The notes: a model not told the origin generated them from the sequence alone. 64,000 bases of DNA from Pseudomonas huaxiensis (GCF_003231275.1 NZ_QKVL01000004.1:124001-188000), one strand, 5' to 3'. Positions 36,049-45,296 are shown, numbered from the stretch's first letter. Numbers and translations: made by a program.

Positions 36049-36562
36049 AATGGGCGCGGGCAAAATGCTGAAATTTCCTACTGCTCTCTAGGATTCGTCC
36101 TGTATTCACCTCTGTGCGCATTGTGGGGTAATCGCACTTCTGTGAGTACATGAAGTGAGTCCATCCATATGGCGCCTCCCTGTCATTCGAATTGCGGGTC
36201 CTCTGCTGGGGATCGCCTGCGCCAGCTGTATCCGGGCATACGTCTGCAAAGGACGCACCCTCATCAAGTTTCCTATCTTTTTTCTCTTGTTCGTATGGGT
36301 TCAGGTGTCCGTGCCGCAGGGGCGTGTCATGAGTGCCCGTGATGAGCCAGAGTCAGTTATCGAGACTGAAGCTGTCGGTCATCTCTGGTCGAGATTCCTG
36401 GCGCCTGCGTGCTGGTGCCTTGAGGTATCGGGCCGGGCGTACCCAGGAACTAAGTCAAGGATTGGGTTTCTGAAGCGGAGCAGTTAGCTAAGGCAAGAAA
36501 GGAATGGGGGCGGATGGTGGTGACTTTCGAGGCTACACTGCTTGTGCGCCTCGTTGGTGAAT
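36049..36562. other. Gene-free stretch upstream of the polysaccharide cluster
   Basis: No convincing gene is seen between lapA and the first wzz. A frame at 36155-36487 could encode 110 residues starting with GTG, but it has no ribosome binding site, no known motif and an irregular composition. The cluster promoter should be in this stretch; I could not pick a -35/-10 pair with confidence. The ops-like element follows at 36563. Confidence 0.5.
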
Positions 36563-36574
36563 TGCGGTAGCTTT
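36563..36574 (+). promoter_or_regulatory. ops-like element (RfaH recruitment site) before the polysaccharide operon
   Basis: TGCGGTAGCTTT matches the E. coli ops element GGCGGTAGCGTG at 9 of 12 positions, including the uninterrupted GCGGTAGC core. It lies 42 bases upstream of the first wzz start and downstream of any promoter, the position expected for ops in long surface-polysaccharide operons. RfaH, a NusG paralogue present in many non-aeruginosa Pseudomonas, binds ops in paused polymerase and prevents Rho termination. The rfaH gene itself is not in the window. Confidence 0.55.
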
Positions 36575-36616
36575 TTTGCCGTGTGAGGATCGCTGGAGTC
36601 TGAGGGATAACAAAAA

Positions 36617-37675
36617 ATGCGCAAAATACGCGAGCGCTTGGGCGATGTAGGGGAGATTGGTGTCGTTGAGTTGATTCAGGGGGTGTGGGGTGAAAAGCGC
36701 CTGATGTTCGCCGTAGGCGCGTCGATAGTGATGCTCGCGGTTGCCTTTGTGTTTTTCTCGGTCCCGCAGTACGAAGCCAAGGTTTATCTTCAGCCTCCCA
36801 CGCACAATGATATTGCAAGCTTGAATTACGGGCGTGGCGCAGACAGTAGTCTTGAACTGCTCAAGGTCAAGGATGTTTATGACATCTATATACGTCACTT
36901 GCATTCGGAATCCTTAAAGAGGGCGTTCTTCCAAAGTGTCTACCTTCCGTCGCTTTCCAGCGAAGAAAAAAAGAGCTCACGAGATGCATTGTTTACTCGT
37001 TTCAGTTCCGCTTTGACGGTTGCCAAGGCCGGAAGGGATGATCCCACCCGTTTTTCTGTGAGCGCGGTCGCCTCCGATGGTGCGATGGCTGCTGAATGGG
37101 TTAAGGCCTATGCCGGTCGGGCAGGGCAGATGGCTGAGGACGAATTGATCAAGAATTTGAAGAGCGATGCGTCGGTAAAGGCTGAAAATCTCCGTCAGCA
37201 AATCGAAGCGCTAAGGGAAAGTGCTCAGAAGGAGCGTGAGGACCAGATCGTGCAGTTGGAGGAGGCGTTGCGGGTGGCGCAATCCATAGACCTAGAGAAA
37301 CCCCTAATCATAAGCGCTAGCCCGGCCGAAGGGGCTGTGGCTGGCATTGGGGGCGGATTGACATATATGAGAGGTGCCAAGGCTATCGAGGCCGAAATCG
37401 AAAATCTGAAGGCCAGAAAGTCGGATGACTCGTTCATCGAGCGGCTTCGCCAGCAGCAGGTTCTCATGGCCTACTACGCAAGCTTCGACATCAAGCCAGA
37501 AAGCGTAACGGTGTTCCGGCAAGATGGAGTTGTGGAGATCCCGGATGATCCGGTGAAGCCTAGAAAAGTTCTTATTGTCGTGATGGGTATGGTGTTGGGC
37601 GCAGCATTAGCGGTGTTTTTAGCGATGCTCAGCTTTTTGTGGAAACGTTCGCAAATGCTCCGGCATGGTCTTTAG
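36617..37675 (+). CDS. wzz: Wzz-family O-antigen chain-length determinant (short form)
   Basis: A 352-residue polysaccharide co-polymerase. An N-terminal membrane helix (about residues 32-52) is followed by a long helical periplasmic domain with coiled-coil character (QQIEALRESAQKEREDQIVQLEEAL). A proline-containing motif DDPVKPRK precedes the second membrane helix near residue 320. Wzz proteins set the modal length of polymer made by Wzy. The size matches P. aeruginosa Wzz1, which also lies just after ihfB. GAGGG is upstream of the ATG. It is the first gene behind the ops-like element. Confidence 0.9.
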   Translation: MRKIRERLGDVGEIGVVELIQGVWGEKRLMFAVGASIVMLAVAFVFFSVPQYEAKVYLQPPTHNDIASLNYGRGADSSLELLKVKDVYDIYIRHLHSESLKRAFFQSVYLPSLSSEEKKSSRDALFTRFSSALTVAKAGRDDPTRFSVSAVASDGAMAAEWVKAYAGRAGQMAEDELIKNLKSDASVKAENLRQQIEALRESAQKEREDQIVQLEEALRVAQSIDLEKPLIISASPAEGAVAGIGGGLTYMRGAKAIEAEIENLKARKSDDSFIERLRQQQVLMAYYASFDIKPESVTVFRQDGVVEIPDDPVKPRKVLIVVMGMVLGAALAVFLAMLSFLWKRSQMLRHGL

Positions 37676-37827
37676 CTCCGCAGGAGCTTCACTGGATTAG
37701 CTGGATTTAAGCTGGCATACTGCCCCGGTTCGTCGCCTGACGACAGGGAATGTCCAGTTACGTACCGTTTATAGGCAGTTGGGGCATTTTCGCTTGACCC
37801 GGGCGAATTACTCATAACCACATAGGC

Positions 37828-39183
37828 GTGTCCGGCGTGACGAATCTTTCTTCCAGCATTAATTCTGTCGATCACCGTGACGGTTATGATCTCTTTTCCT
37901 TAGTCTCAGGGTTGTGGCGCCAGAAGCGTTTGTTGGCGCTCAGCACCGTTGTCGTGGGTGGGCTTGCGGTTTTCTATGCATTCACCGCTACGCCTGAGTA
38001 TGAAACAAACACTATTTTGCGTCCCGCTGCGCTCAACGAGCTGGATGCGTTGAATCGCTCGACTGTTTACTCTCTGCCCCCAGATGTGGCCCTGACCCGG
38101 GTGGGGGCTGCATTAGACTCCTACGATGCTCGCCTGAGTTTTTTCTTGGCGCGTCCAGATTTATTCAAATCATTCGAGGTTACTGGTCTGGCGCCGGAAC
38201 AGGCATTCGAAAGGTTCAATCAGAAGTCTTTGAAGATTGTACAGCCAGATACCAAAAAGACGAATTTGCTTAGTAATTACGTCGGCCTGGAACTGAGATA
38301 CCCTGAAGGCGTGCGCGGCGATCAAATACTGAACGAGTTCGTTAAGTATGTAATCGAACGCGAGCGTGCAAGTATTTCAAAAGATTTGAGTGTTATCATT
38401 AGAAACCGCTTGGCAGAAATTGACCTTAAACTTGGTGCTGCCATTTCTGCTTATGAAATGGAAAAGTCTTCAAATATTGCAAATTTGCTTGAAGCGGACT
38501 CGTTAAAGCGTGCGCAGTTGCAGGACGAGTTGAAGGCATTGCGTACAGAGCTTCGTGAAAAGCGGGAAAGCAGAATTGCACAATTGGCTGAGGCTATTAG
38601 TGTTGCGCGCTCTCTTGGCTTGAAGAATCCGTCCACCCCCTCTTCGATGTCGGAGCAGTCGGCTGTCGGCGGAAATGTGATCCGTACTGAAGTCAATAAT
38701 CAAGCTATTCCGCTTTATTTCATGGGCACTAATGCCCTGGAAGCGGAACAAAAAGCGCTGCGTGAGCGCAAGTCCGACGATCCTTTCGAGCCGCGTATCG
38801 CTGAAATTCGCAAAGAGCTGCAACTGTTGGAGTCCAACCGGCAGGTCGAGGTGCTCAAGAAGCGAGTTAACGAAGAGCTTTTTGTGAGTGGTGTGGAGCC
38901 GTTGCGGGCTGAGCGGGTGCGCCTGGAGAAGATCAATACCGATTTCCAGAGCATGGCCATTGTGGATATTGATCGACCTGCTGTTCCCTCTGCTAATCCG
39001 GTCAAGCCCAATCGCCCTCTCACCATCGTCCTAGGGGTATTGGTGGGTGGCTGCATCGGTGTCATGTTGGCGTTGCTGCGAGAAATGCAACTGGCACGTA
39101 GACTGCGTTTTTCCGGAGTCGGGCATATTCTGCCCGTGGCGAAAATCGTTTCGGATGAGCGAAACACCCTGGAAAGAACCTGA
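37828..39183 (+). CDS. Wzz-family chain-length determinant (long form)
   Basis: A 451-residue Wzz-type protein with membrane helices near residues 35-52 and 395-418, and a longer periplasmic domain than its neighbour. Motifs include TATPEYETNTILRP after the first helix and NPVKPNRP before the second. The size resembles P. aeruginosa Wzz2 (about 438 residues), which controls very long chains and is encoded elsewhere in that species. The GTG at 37828 has no clear ribosome binding site; GTG 37837 is an alternative. It starts 152 bases after the first wzz and is AT-richer than the housekeeping genes (38401-38460 has 25 G+C of 60). Confidence 0.85.
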   Translation: MSGVTNLSSSINSVDHRDGYDLFSLVSGLWRQKRLLALSTVVVGGLAVFYAFTATPEYETNTILRPAALNELDALNRSTVYSLPPDVALTRVGAALDSYDARLSFFLARPDLFKSFEVTGLAPEQAFERFNQKSLKIVQPDTKKTNLLSNYVGLELRYPEGVRGDQILNEFVKYVIERERASISKDLSVIIRNRLAEIDLKLGAAISAYEMEKSSNIANLLEADSLKRAQLQDELKALRTELREKRESRIAQLAEAISVARSLGLKNPSTPSSMSEQSAVGGNVIRTEVNNQAIPLYFMGTNALEAEQKALRERKSDDPFEPRIAEIRKELQLLESNRQVEVLKKRVNEELFVSGVEPLRAERVRLEKINTDFQSMAIVDIDRPAVPSANPVKPNRPLTIVLGVLVGGCIGVMLALLREMQLARRLRFSGVGHILPVAKIVSDERNTLERT

Positions 39184-39612
39184 CCTCATTCGGGTCGACT
39201 CTCGCACAGCGTCGCCACAGGTGCTTGAGGTGGCGCTTCGTTCAGCCATCAAGACTCTCTTGACTCATTGCTTCACCCTATGGCGAAGCATTGGCTTAGG
39301 CCGGCTCGTTGTCAAATCTGAGGCATTTAAAGTGCTAACTCTTGCTCTTGATGTGCTCAGGTGTTGCATGGTGCTGGAAGCGTTAGGCATGAGTAGCTTT
39401 AAGCTCTTGAGCGGCGTACTAGGGGGGAGCACCTTGTGGTACATTCTCTCAATTCCGTGATTATGTGTTCTGAGTGAAGGCATTTTGATGGCGTATGTCG
39501 CTATGTCGAACTGAGCTGAGCAGGCACTTAGTCCTTCTGAGTCGTTGACACAATGGATTCTTGATGGTGCAGGGAGTGGGTCTTCAGGCGGACCTGATTT
39601 AAGGAGAATAGG
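39184..39612. other. 429-base stretch without a recognisable gene
   Basis: Between the second wzz and fdtA there is no gene I recognise. A frame at 39047-39460 runs out of the wzz end in another register, but has no start signal of its own and no family resemblance. A TTGACA occurs at 39545-39550 without a matching -10 at normal spacing. It may be a remnant of gene exchange at the edge of the serotype-specific block. AAGGAG at 39601-39606 belongs to fdtA. Confidence 0.45.
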
Positions 39613-40032
39613 TTGAGTTTAGTCAAGTGGGTAGATTTTCAAAGCCTCGGTGATGAGCGGGGTAGCTTGGTTGCATTGGAAATCGGCATGGAAAAGGCGG
39701 TTCCTTTTGATATCAAGCGGGTCTATTACATCTACCACACTGGTGAAAATGTCAGTCGTGGATACCACGCCCATCGCGATCTGAGCCAGGTCGCTATATG
39801 TGTGATGGGTAAGTGCAAGATGGTGCTTGATGATGGTGCGCGTCGAGAGGAGGTTTGGCTTGATAGCCCCACACGAGGTCTGGTGATCGAAAGCCTCGTA
39901 TGGCGTGAAATGCATGATTTCAGCCCGGACTGTATCCTTCTGGTGCTAGCTAGCGAGCACTATGACGAAACCGACTATATTCGTAATTATTCTGATTTCA
40001 TTATGGAAGTTGGAAATGCCAAAATTTCATGA
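39613..40032 (+). CDS. fdtA: dTDP-4-oxo-6-deoxyglucose 3,4-ketoisomerase (FdtA/QdtA type)
   Basis: A 139-residue cupin. Relatives FdtA and TylM3/QdtA move the keto group of dTDP-4-keto-6-deoxyglucose from C4 to C3, the first step to Fuc3NAc or Qui3NAc. The signature is [19 protein letters not shown] with the active-site histidines, followed by KMVLDDG. It starts with TTG at 39613; AGGAG at 39602-39606 is well placed. Which C4 stereoisomer it makes (galacto or gluco) cannot be decided by eye. The end overlaps the acetyltransferase gene by 17 bases. Confidence 0.85.
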   Translation: MSLVKWVDFQSLGDERGSLVALEIGMEKAVPFDIKRVYYIYHTGENVSRGYHAHRDLSQVAICVMGKCKMVLDDGARREEVWLDSPTRGLVIESLVWREMHDFSPDCILLVLASEHYDETDYIRNYSDFIMEVGNAKIS

Positions 40033-40480
40033 GTTGGCAGATGTCAAAAGCTCTTCGATTGGCGATGATACCCGCGTTTGGCAGTACAGTGTTATTTTGT
40101 CAGGGGCAGTAATCGGCAGTAATTGTAATATCTGTGCTCACACTTTGGTTGAAGGCGATGTTGTGATTGGTGACAATGTCACTGTCAAGTCCGGAGTTTT
40201 TCTCTGGGACGGTACGCGTATCGCTGATGATGTATTTATCGGACCAAATGCAACTTTTACGAATGATCCGATGCCTCGATCCAAGGTGTATCCCGAGTCG
40301 TTCACTGGGATAACAGTAAAACAGGGCGCTAGCATCGGTGCCAATGCAACGATCTTGCCAGGGGTTACCATCGGGGTTCGCGCGATGGTTGGGGCGGGGG
40401 CGGTTGTGACAAAGGATGTTCCCGATTTCGCAATCGTTGTAGGAAACCCTGCAAAAGTTATTAGGTATGTAGAGCAATGA
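40016..40480 (+). CDS. fdtC: dTDP-3-amino-3,6-dideoxyhexose N-acetyltransferase (FdtC/QdtC type)
   Basis: A 154-residue left-handed β-helix acyltransferase. Hexapeptide repeats run through most of the sequence ([39 protein letters not shown]), ending with the common [11 protein letters not shown]. Context puts it as the acetyltransferase acting on the 3-amino sugar made by the flanking genes. The start [13 protein letters not shown] at 40016 is chosen over an upstream in-frame ATG at 39962, which would lie deep inside fdtA. It overlaps the aminotransferase by four bases. Confidence 0.85.
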   Translation: MPKFHELADVKSSSIGDDTRVWQYSVILSGAVIGSNCNICAHTLVEGDVVIGDNVTVKSGVFLWDGTRIADDVFIGPNATFTNDPMPRSKVYPESFTGITVKQGASIGANATILPGVTIGVRAMVGAGAVVTKDVPDFAIVVGNPAKVIRYVEQ

Positions 40481-41592
40481 TCAACTTTCTGGATTTGAAG
40501 AAAATCAACTCGCAGTATCGTGATGCACTGGTCGAAGCTTGCGCTAAAGTTATCGATTCCGGCTGGTATATTCAGGGCTCCGAGGTCAAGGCTTTCGAGC
40601 AAGAATTTGCGCAATGGTGCGGTGTGGAGCATTGCATTGGCGTGGCCAATGGACTGGATGCGTTGATTCTCACGCTGCGTGCCTGGAAGCAATTGGGCAA
40701 GCTGAGTGATGGCGACGAAGTCATTGTCCCTGCCAATACCTATATTGCCAGCGTGCTTGCTATTACTGAGAACAACCTTGTTCCTGTACTGGTCGAGCCG
40801 GATGAACGGACATTTAATCTTTGTCCGAAGAACGCCAAGGCGGCGATTACTCCCCGTACCAAGGCAATCCTGGCGGTACACCTGTATGGTCAATTGGCCG
40901 ATATGCCAGCCATCATGGAATTGGCTGGCCAGTATGATCTTCTTGTCTTGGAGGATGCTGCTCAAGCACATGGGGCTCATATCGATGGCAAAAAGGCCGG
41001 AACCTGGGGGCACGCTTCCGGATTCAGCTTCTACCCCGGAAAGAACCTCGGTGCGTTGGGGGATGCGGGGGCTGTAACGACCAATGATGCTGAACTTGCC
41101 TCAATCATTCGTGCACTTGGCAACTATGGCAGTGAGAGGAAGTACGAAAACCTTTATCAAGGTGTGAACAGTCGGCTGGACGAGATGCAAGCTGCGATGC
41201 TTCGAGTAAAGCTCAGGTATCTTGATCAGGAAATCCAGCGGCGCAAGGAAATTGCTCTTGCCTATGCTCAGCATATTGAAAACCCTGCCATCGTTCAGCC
41301 TATCGCCAGATCTGCCAGCATAGCCGAGCTTGATAATCACGTGTTTCATCTGTACGTGGTTAAGGCTGAGCGAAGAGAAGCAGTACAGGCTGCGTTGAGT
41401 GCAGCAGGTGTTGCCACGCTGATTCATTACCCTATTCCTCCACATAAGCAGAAAGCTTATTCGGATATGGTAAATCTTGAGCTCCCGTTGACGGAAAAAA
41501 TGCATGATCAGGTTCTCAGCCTGCCCATCAGCCCGGTCATGAGCGAAAAGGATGTGAGCACCGTGATCTCAGCAGTCAATGCGGTAAGGTAG
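40477..41592 (+). CDS. fdtB: dTDP-3-keto-6-deoxyhexose aminotransferase (FdtB/QdtB type, DegT/DnrJ family)
   Basis: A 371-residue PLP aminotransferase of the DegT/DnrJ/EryC1/StrS family. The PLP lysine is Lys189 in [23 protein letters not shown] and [10 protein letters not shown] are other family motifs. With FdtA and FdtC it completes the route to a dTDP-3-acetamido-3,6-dideoxyhexose. The starting sugar nucleotide (dTDP-glucose via RmlA and RmlB) must be supplied from outside the window. It is four bases upstream of the ABC transporter. Confidence 0.9.
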   Translation: MINFLDLKKINSQYRDALVEACAKVIDSGWYIQGSEVKAFEQEFAQWCGVEHCIGVANGLDALILTLRAWKQLGKLSDGDEVIVPANTYIASVLAITENNLVPVLVEPDERTFNLCPKNAKAAITPRTKAILAVHLYGQLADMPAIMELAGQYDLLVLEDAAQAHGAHIDGKKAGTWGHASGFSFYPGKNLGALGDAGAVTTNDAELASIIRALGNYGSERKYENLYQGVNSRLDEMQAAMLRVKLRYLDQEIQRRKEIALAYAQHIENPAIVQPIARSASIAELDNHVFHLYVVKAERREAVQAALSAAGVATLIHYPIPPHKQKAYSDMVNLELPLTEKMHDQVLSLPISPVMSEKDVSTVISAVNAVR

Positions 41593-41596
41593 GTCA

Positions 41597-43393
41597 ATGA
41601 TCAAGTTAGTCAGGGAACTCATTGCGCTGATGTCGCCGGAGCAGCGAAAGACTTTTCTTTTTCTGCAGTTTTTCGTGGTGCTGATGGCGATAGCAGAGGT
41701 GGTGGGTATTGCCTCGATCGGTCCATTCATGGCCTTGGTTGGCAATATCGATCTTGTCCAAACCAACGCGGTTGTGAATAAGGTTTATGTGCAATCCGGA
41801 GCGAGCAGCCCGATCGAGTTTCTGTTTTTCATCGGGGTTCTGGTGCTGGTGTTTCTGGCTATCTCGGCCCTGCTGTCGGTCATTACAGTGTGGAAGCTTT
41901 CATATTTTGCAGCGAGAACCGGTGCGGAAATAGGTGATGCGCTTTATGGGTATTACCTGCGCCGTGACTTTCTGTTTCACTCGACCACTACCAGTGCTCA
42001 GTTGACCAAGCAGATCGCTACGGAGGCGACCCGCATTACTGACCATATTCTGCAACCCCTCGTGCAGATCAACGCACGCATCATTGCGGCTTTGTTCGTG
42101 TCCGTCGCGATCTTTTTTTACAGCCCGGTTATCTCGCTGGTTGGCTTGCTTGTTTTTCTGGTTACCTATTGCTCGCTGTTCTTCGCGGTCCGGGGTCGAC
42201 TGGCGCGAAATGGCAAGCTGATTTCAAAGGTCTCCAAGGAGCGCTTCACGCTGATGAATGAAGGCTTCGGAGCGATAAAGGATGTTCAACTGCTTGGCCG
42301 GGAGGACAGCTTCATCCACAAGTTTCGGGAAAGCGGCAAGATCTTTGCCGGGGCCTACGGCTCAAGCAATGGCCTGTACAATATGCCGCGTTACCTGATG
42401 GAGTTTGTTATCTACAGCGGCATGGTTGGTCTTATTCTGATACTGCTCAAACTCTACGAGGGAGAACTGTCAGCAATTCTTCCGGTATTGGCAGTGTTCG
42501 GGCTCGCGGCCTTCAAGTTGTTGCCGTCATTCCAGCAGATCTACAGTGGCGTTGCCCAGGTCAAGAGCAACGTGTCTGCCTTCGACTCGGTAAAAAAAGA
42601 TCTTGCGCGAGCGCGCGCTGCCGCTGCTGCCGCGAGTGCTGGGCGGGCAGACGATCTTTTGTTGACGGGTCATGTTGAGCTGAGATCAGTTGGTTTTCAG
42701 TATCCCAATAAACCCACTGCGGCTTTGAATGATATAAGTCTCGCTTTTCCATTGAAGAGTGTGATTGGCATTGTTGGTCCATCCGGTTCGGGGAAGTCGA
42801 CGCTTGTCGACGTTCTGTTGGGTTTGATCTCACCCGACAAGGGCGAGCTTCGAGTGGGCGGTAAGCTTGTCAATAGTGAAAATATTCGCAGTTGGCAAGA
42901 TCAGCTGGGCTACGTTCCGCAATCGATATTTTTGACCGAAGGAAGCATTGTCGAGAATGTCGCGTTTGGGATTGCTGCCGATGTCGTTGATATGGCCAAG
43001 GTGGAAAATGCCATACGGTTGGCTCATCTTGATGAGTGGGTGAAAGGCTTGCCTGAAGGTTTCGCCACGAAGATTGGTGAGCGCGGTGTGCAAATATCCG
43101 GCGGCCAGCGCCAGCGTCTTGGAATAGCCCGTGCTCTTTACAATGACGCGGAATTCCTGTTTTTTGACGAAGCGACCAGTGCCCTTGATGGTGTCACGGA
43201 AAAGATGATCATGGAGGCGATCGAGGATTTTGGCAGGAAGAAAACGATCGTCATGATTGCCCATCGACTCAATACCGTTAAAAACTGCGACATGATTTTC
43301 ATGATTGAGCAGGGGCGGGTAGTCGATCAGGGTACCTATGACCACTTGTTCGAACACAATGCATACTTCAATAAAATGGCAAGCGGCGTATGA
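41597..43393 (+). CDS. ABC half-transporter, probable lipid-linked oligosaccharide flippase (PglK/Wzk-like)
   Basis: A 598-residue ABC exporter with six N-terminal membrane helices and a C-terminal nucleotide-binding domain. Walker A is GPSGSGKST at residues 394-402, the signature ISGGQRQR starts at residue 500, and Walker B/D-loop is FLFFDEATSALDG. It lies inside the O-antigen cluster where a Wzx flippase would be expected, and no Wzx-like 12-helix protein is seen in the window. C. jejuni PglK and H. pylori Wzk are ABC flippases of similar build (about 560-600 residues). It overlaps the next gene by four bases. Confidence 0.82.
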   Translation: MIKLVRELIALMSPEQRKTFLFLQFFVVLMAIAEVVGIASIGPFMALVGNIDLVQTNAVVNKVYVQSGASSPIEFLFFIGVLVLVFLAISALLSVITVWKLSYFAARTGAEIGDALYGYYLRRDFLFHSTTTSAQLTKQIATEATRITDHILQPLVQINARIIAALFVSVAIFFYSPVISLVGLLVFLVTYCSLFFAVRGRLARNGKLISKVSKERFTLMNEGFGAIKDVQLLGREDSFIHKFRESGKIFAGAYGSSNGLYNMPRYLMEFVIYSGMVGLILILLKLYEGELSAILPVLAVFGLAAFKLLPSFQQIYSGVAQVKSNVSAFDSVKKDLARARAAAAAASAGRADDLLLTGHVELRSVGFQYPNKPTAALNDISLAFPLKSVIGIVGPSGSGKSTLVDVLLGLISPDKGELRVGGKLVNSENIRSWQDQLGYVPQSIFLTEGSIVENVAFGIAADVVDMAKVENAIRLAHLDEWVKGLPEGFATKIGERGVQISGGQRQRLGIARALYNDAEFLFFDEATSALDGVTEKMIMEAIEDFGRKKTIVMIAHRLNTVKNCDMIFMIEQGRVVDQGTYDHLFEHNAYFNKMASGV

Positions 43394-44256
43394 ATAGCGA
43401 TGTGAAACCAAACTCATTGTTGGATGCAAGCAAGGTCACCGTTGTCGTCAATACGTGCGATGCCTATCGTGATGTGTGGCCTCTATTTTTCAGTGCACTG
43501 GAAGAATATTGGCCGGATCGAAGTGTTGATATTGTGCTCAATACCGAGACGCAGTCTGTTGGTTTTGAAGTTTCTCGCTTGAGCGTTCACAATTTTCAAG
43601 ACAAGAGTGGGCAGGACAAATGGGGCAAACGTCTTCTTGAAACCTTGAACAGTATCAAGACGGAGTACGTCGTCGCACTTTATGATGACTTTATTCTCGA
43701 GGCATCGCTGGATAGTGGTCGTTTGATGTCTCTTGTCAGCATGATGGATGCTGATCGAGACATCGCTGTTTGCTACCTGACCAACATGAAGCTCACTACC
43801 CTCCCTGGTGCCGACGTGTGCGGTCAGTCCCGTATCGAGCCGACAATTCCGTACCGTCTGAACTCCGCCCCGGCGCTTTGGCGGCGGAAGGATCTGATTC
43901 GATACACCGGCGCTATCGACACGCCTTGGGCCTGGGAGGTCTATGGTAGCTATCGTACCTACGGCGACGGAAAGCATTTTTACTGTCCTACCACTGTGCA
44001 GGATGACGTATTCCATTACAATCACGCCAAAGGTGGGGCAATCTATCGCGGGAAATGGGTTGCCGAGGTCGTTGAGCCAAAAAATCTGAAATATAAACTA
44101 GGTATGGATTTGAGTATTCGTGGCATGTCTGTCGAAGGCGCTTTCGAGCAGCGAACGCTAGCGTGGAAGCTCAAATTCCTCTGGCTGGGCTATCGAATGG
44201 TAGGGTTCAAGTCCTTGGATTTTTTCATCTCATCTCTGAGTAGAAAATTCAAATGA
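43390..44256 (+). CDS. Probable glycosyltransferase of unrecognised family
   Basis: A 288-residue protein I cannot place in a named family. Features consistent with a GT-A glycosyltransferase are the start VTVVVNTCDAYRDVWPLFF, the IVLNTE strand, and an aspartate pair in YDDFILEA (Asp99, Asp100) that could bind metal and the nucleotide sugar. The middle has many aromatic residues (WAWEVYGSYRTYG). There is no membrane helix. It overlaps both neighbours by four bases (ABC transporter upstream, GT2 downstream), so it is part of the repeat-unit assembly operon. Confidence 0.6.
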   Translation: MNSDVKPNSLLDASKVTVVVNTCDAYRDVWPLFFSALEEYWPDRSVDIVLNTETQSVGFEVSRLSVHNFQDKSGQDKWGKRLLETLNSIKTEYVVALYDDFILEASLDSGRLMSLVSMMDADRDIAVCYLTNMKLTTLPGADVCGQSRIEPTIPYRLNSAPALWRRKDLIRYTGAIDTPWAWEVYGSYRTYGDGKHFYCPTTVQDDVFHYNHAKGGAIYRGKWVAEVVEPKNLKYKLGMDLSIRGMSVEGAFEQRTLAWKLKFLWLGYRMVGFKSLDFFISSLSRKFK

Positions 44257-45296
44257 CCGTATCCGTGCGTAGTTTTGCATTCTGCGTGCTTGCTTATAAT
44301 CATCAGGATTACATAGTCGAGCACCTGGAGAGCATCAAATATTTGATCGATACTTATGGTCAGGGCATAGATATACAGCTGATTTTCAATGACGATTGCT
44401 CCAAAGACCGAACAGTCGCGCTCGCCGAAGCTTGGCTCGCTGATAATGCAGGTTTGTTTTGTAGTGTCACCAGGTTGTATAACGAATCGAATTTGGGGAC
44501 CTGTCGGAGCTTTTGCAATATCGTCAATGCACTGACCTCTCAGTATTGTAAAATTACTGCTGGGGATGACGTCTATTCGTATGAAAATCTCTTTGAAGGT
44601 GCGCCGCAGCTTGCGCGCGCTGATATTGTTTCAGGTATCCCGCTGGATCTAACTGACGGTGTAATCTCGAAGCGAAACTCTGATGTCTTTCATATGGTCG
44701 CTAGCAGTTTGGTTTATGAAGGCGATACCCTGCTGAATCGCTTCAAAGGTATTTCGGTAAATAATGCACCCAACATTTTCTATGGTGCCCAGCACTTGAA
44801 GAGTGTCGCGGTACAGCAGTTTGTGGGAGGTTTTGATGTGGTAGAGGATTGGCCTTTGCAGATAGCGATCGCTGAATCCAGTGAGCATGCCAGGTTCGAA
44901 TTGTTGAACAAGGTGTTCGTCTACTACCGCAGGACTCCGGGCTCGACGTACATCGTGGCGTCCAGCCGTTTTTGCAAGGATCACCAGAAGGTCTATGACT
45001 ATCTGATAGGGAAAGAGACGTCAATTTTCTCCAGACTGGTGCTTAAGAATCGCTTGTTGTGTTTCAAGTCGAACTCTAAGCTTATAAAGCGCCTTTGTAA
45101 TCTCGCCGTTTTGAGTTACGGACTGAAGTGCATTTTAAAAATGCCGATGATCCGCCGTCGGGTAGCAGAATTCACACCTGATGTAGCAAGACATGCACGG
45201 CACTATAGCGCGATGACGAGTGCTGCCCAACGGTTCCAGATGGCGGTTAGCGTAGCTGAGCAACTGCCACAGTTACGTAACTTAGAAAAACATTGA
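44253..45296 (+). CDS. Glycosyltransferase family 2 protein
   Basis: A 347-residue inverting GT2 enzyme. The N-terminal nucleotide-sugar domain begins FCVLAYNHQDYIVEHL, with the aspartate pair NDDCSKDRT (Asp47, Asp48) and the metal-binding-type AGDDVYS near residue 100. The C-terminal part is basic and probably membrane-associated. It adds one sugar of the O-unit; donor and acceptor are unknown. The gene is AT-rich for this genome (44281-44340 has 26 G+C of 60), a sign of foreign origin. Confidence 0.85.
   Translation: MTVSVRSFAFCVLAYNHQDYIVEHLESIKYLIDTYGQGIDIQLIFNDDCSKDRTVALAEAWLADNAGLFCSVTRLYNESNLGTCRSFCNIVNALTSQYCKITAGDDVYSYENLFEGAPQLARADIVSGIPLDLTDGVISKRNSDVFHMVASSLVYEGDTLLNRFKGISVNNAPNIFYGAQHLKSVAVQQFVGGFDVVEDWPLQIAIAESSEHARFELLNKVFVYYRRTPGSTYIVASSRFCKDHQKVYDYLIGKETSIFSRLVLKNRLLCFKSNSKLIKRLCNLAVLSYGLKCILKMPMIRRRVAEFTPDVARHARHYSAMTSAAQRFQMAVSVAEQLPQLRNLEKH

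Noticed and set aside
36155..36487. Possible 110-residue gene upstream of wzz
   Set aside because: No ribosome binding site, no known motif, and composition not protein-like after the first 60 residues.
39047..39460. Possible 137-residue gene across the end of the second wzz
   Set aside because: Most of its first third is the second wzz read in another register, and there is no start signal or recognised domain.
39545..39550. TTGACA as a promoter for fdtA
   Set aside because: No acceptable -10 hexamer at 15-19 bases downstream.
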